A stretch of DNA of 8,589 bases, from contig JAAZCT010000129.1 in the NCBI GenBank assembly GCA_012513165.1, positions 1 through 8,589 on the forward strand. Reading direction: 5' to 3'. The notes under the pieces were generated by a model. The model searched no databases and was not told the origin of the DNA. It saw only the letters and a list, made by a program, of their open reading frames with translations. Below, one piece after another: positions 7,360-8,589 of this stretch. Both the position numbers and the translations under genes were made by a program. The stretch is from Actinomycetales bacterium. GTDB lineage: Bacteria; Actinomycetota; Actinomycetes; Propionibacteriales; Nocardioidaceae. Each line of letters opens with the position of its first letter. Position 1 is the stretch's first letter.

Positions 7360-8589
7360 ATGAGCGATTCACAGCAGTGGCGTATCGAACACGACACGAT
7401 GGGCGAAGTGAAAGTGCCCGCGAACGCGTTATGGCGCGCCCAAACGCAACGCGCGGTCCAGAACTTTCCGATCTCTGGCACGCCGATCGAGTCGGCGCAG
7501 ATTCGTGCGCTGGCTCAGATCAAAGCCGCGTGCGCGAAAGCAAACGCTGAACTGGGGATCCTCGAGCCGGCGATGGCTGCCGCGATCGTTGCGGCGGCGG
7601 GCCACGTGGCTGCTGGCGCGCACGATCGCGAGTTCCCGATCGACGTGTTTCAGACTGGCTCGGGCACGTCCAGCAACATGAACGCGAACGAAGTGATAGC
7701 CACGATCGCCACTCGCGATGCGGGCTTCGACGTGCATCCGAACGATCACGTGAACGCCTCCCAGTCGAGCAACGACGTGTTCCCCACCTCGATCCATGTG
7801 GCCACCACCGAGACTGCCTTGCACTTGCTGCTGCCGGCACTGGAGCGTTTGGCGGCCAGTCTCGAAGCGAAAGCCGCCGACTTCGCGCACGTCGTGAAGT
7901 CAGGGCGCACGCACTTGATGGATGCCACACCCGTCACGCTCGGCCAAGAGTTCGCTGGCTATGCGGCGCAAATCCGCAAGGGCATCGAGCGAGTCAACCG
8001 GGCGCTGCCGGCCGCCGCTGAGGTCCCGTTAGGCGGGACAGCCGTAGGCACGGGTATCAACACGCCGGCCGGATTCCCGCAGCGCGTGATCGCGATACTG
8101 GCCGAAGAGACGGGCCTGCCGATCACGGCGGCCGCCGACCACTTCGAGGCGCAAGGTGCGCGCGACGGGCTGGTGGAGTTCAGTGGCGCGCTGCGCACGA
8201 TCGCGGTGAGTTTGGTGAAGATTTGCAACGATCTGAGGTGGATGGGGTCTGGCCCGCGCACCGGCCTTGGCGAGATCAACCTGCCCGATTTGCAGCCCGG
8301 CTCCAGCATCATGCCGGGCAAGGTAAATCCAGTGTTGCCAGAAGCGACGCTCATGGTGTGCGCCCAAGTGATTGGCAACGACGCGACGATCGCGTATGCA
8401 GGCACTACTGGGTCGTTTGAGTTGAACGTCATGCTGCCCGTGATTGGCCGCAATGTGCTCGAATCGATCCGCCTGCTGGCCAACTCGTCCGTATTGCTGG
8501 CTGACCGCTGCATCGATGGCATCACCGCGAACGAAGAGCGTTGCCTCGAGTTGGCTGAATCTAGCCCATCAGTGGTGACTCCGCTGAAC
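7360..8589 (+). CDS. fumC: Fumarate hydratase class II (FumC type), 3' end cut off by window
   Basis: This is the iron-free, oxygen-stable homotetrameric fumarase of the aspartase/fumarase superfamily. The frame is open for 410 codons to the last base of the window; family length is about 460, so roughly 50 residues are missing. Motifs in order: [19 protein letters not shown] near the start, [16 protein letters not shown] at 97-112, [14 protein letters not shown] at 131-144, [17 protein letters not shown] with His185, and the superfamily signature [12 protein letters not shown] starting at residue 314, which carries the mobile catalytic serine loop. Argininosuccinate lyase and adenylosuccinate lyase are unlikely. 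Aspartase is the closest alternative, but the [11 protein letters not shown] and GSGTSSNMN motifs and the actinobacterial gene context favour fumarase. The ATG at 7360 is chosen for the family-typical N-terminus and the -10 hexamer placed 6 nt upstream. Confidence 0.95.
   Translation, partial: MSDSQQWRIEHDTMGEVKVPANALWRAQTQRAVQNFPISGTPIESAQIRALAQIKAACAKANAELGILEPAMAAAIVAAAGHVAAGAHDREFPIDVFQTGSGTSSNMNANEVIATIATRDAGFDVHPNDHVNASQSSNDVFPTSIHVATTETALHLLLPALERLAASLEAKAADFAHVVKSGRTHLMDATPVTLGQEFAGYAAQIRKGIERVNRALPAAAEVPLGGTAVGTGINTPAGFPQRVIAILAEETGLPITAAADHFEAQGARDGLVEFSGALRTIAVSLVKICNDLRWMGSGPRTGLGEINLPDLQPGSSIMPGKVNPVLPEATLMVCAQVIGNDATIAYAGTTGSFELNVMLPVIGRNVLESIRLLANSSVLLADRCIDGITANEERCLELAESSPSVVTPLN

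Overview
The window is ordinary chromosomal housekeeping DNA from a GC-rich actinobacterium. The gene order DUF6542 / ispH / xseA-xseB / DUF4245 / glpX / fumarase matches, from memory, the Mycobacterium tuberculosis segment Rv1111c to Rv1098c, including the convergent DUF6542-ispH pair and the divergent ispH-xseA pair. Leaderless-type gene starts and the presence of both a class I and a class II fumarase suggest a less-studied branch, possibly Acidimicrobiia. That placement is inference. No mobile element, CRISPR array, tRNA or rRNA is visible.

Layout: the 3' part of a small membrane protein gene (DUF6542, +) ends 4 nt from the end of ispH (-). ispH diverges from xseA-xseB (+), the two subunits of exonuclease VII, whose genes overlap by 4 nt. 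A membrane-anchored DUF4245 gene (-) converges on xseB and diverges from glpX (+, class II fructose-1,6-bisphosphatase). An alpha/beta hydrolase gene follows glpX closely and is probably in the same operon. Last come a class I [4Fe-4S] fumarase (+) and, 27 nt later, a class II FumC-type fumarase (+) that runs off the window. There is no gene-free stretch over about 115 nt.

Function: IspH makes the isoprenoid precursors of the MEP pathway, XseAB degrades single-stranded DNA, GlpX serves gluconeogenesis, and the two fumarases serve the TCA cycle.

Two observations stand out. First, five genes (ispH, xseA, glpX, class I fumarase, fumC) have a TANNNT hexamer exactly 6 nt before the start codon. 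This is the geometry of a -10 element for a leaderless mRNA, whereas the operon-internal genes xseB and the hydrolase have Shine-Dalgarno sequences. Second, the DUF4245 frame is cut by a TAG after residue 151, yet the same frame continues for 25 codons that look like the missing end of the family and overlap the end of xseB. I see no undescribed multi-gene system.
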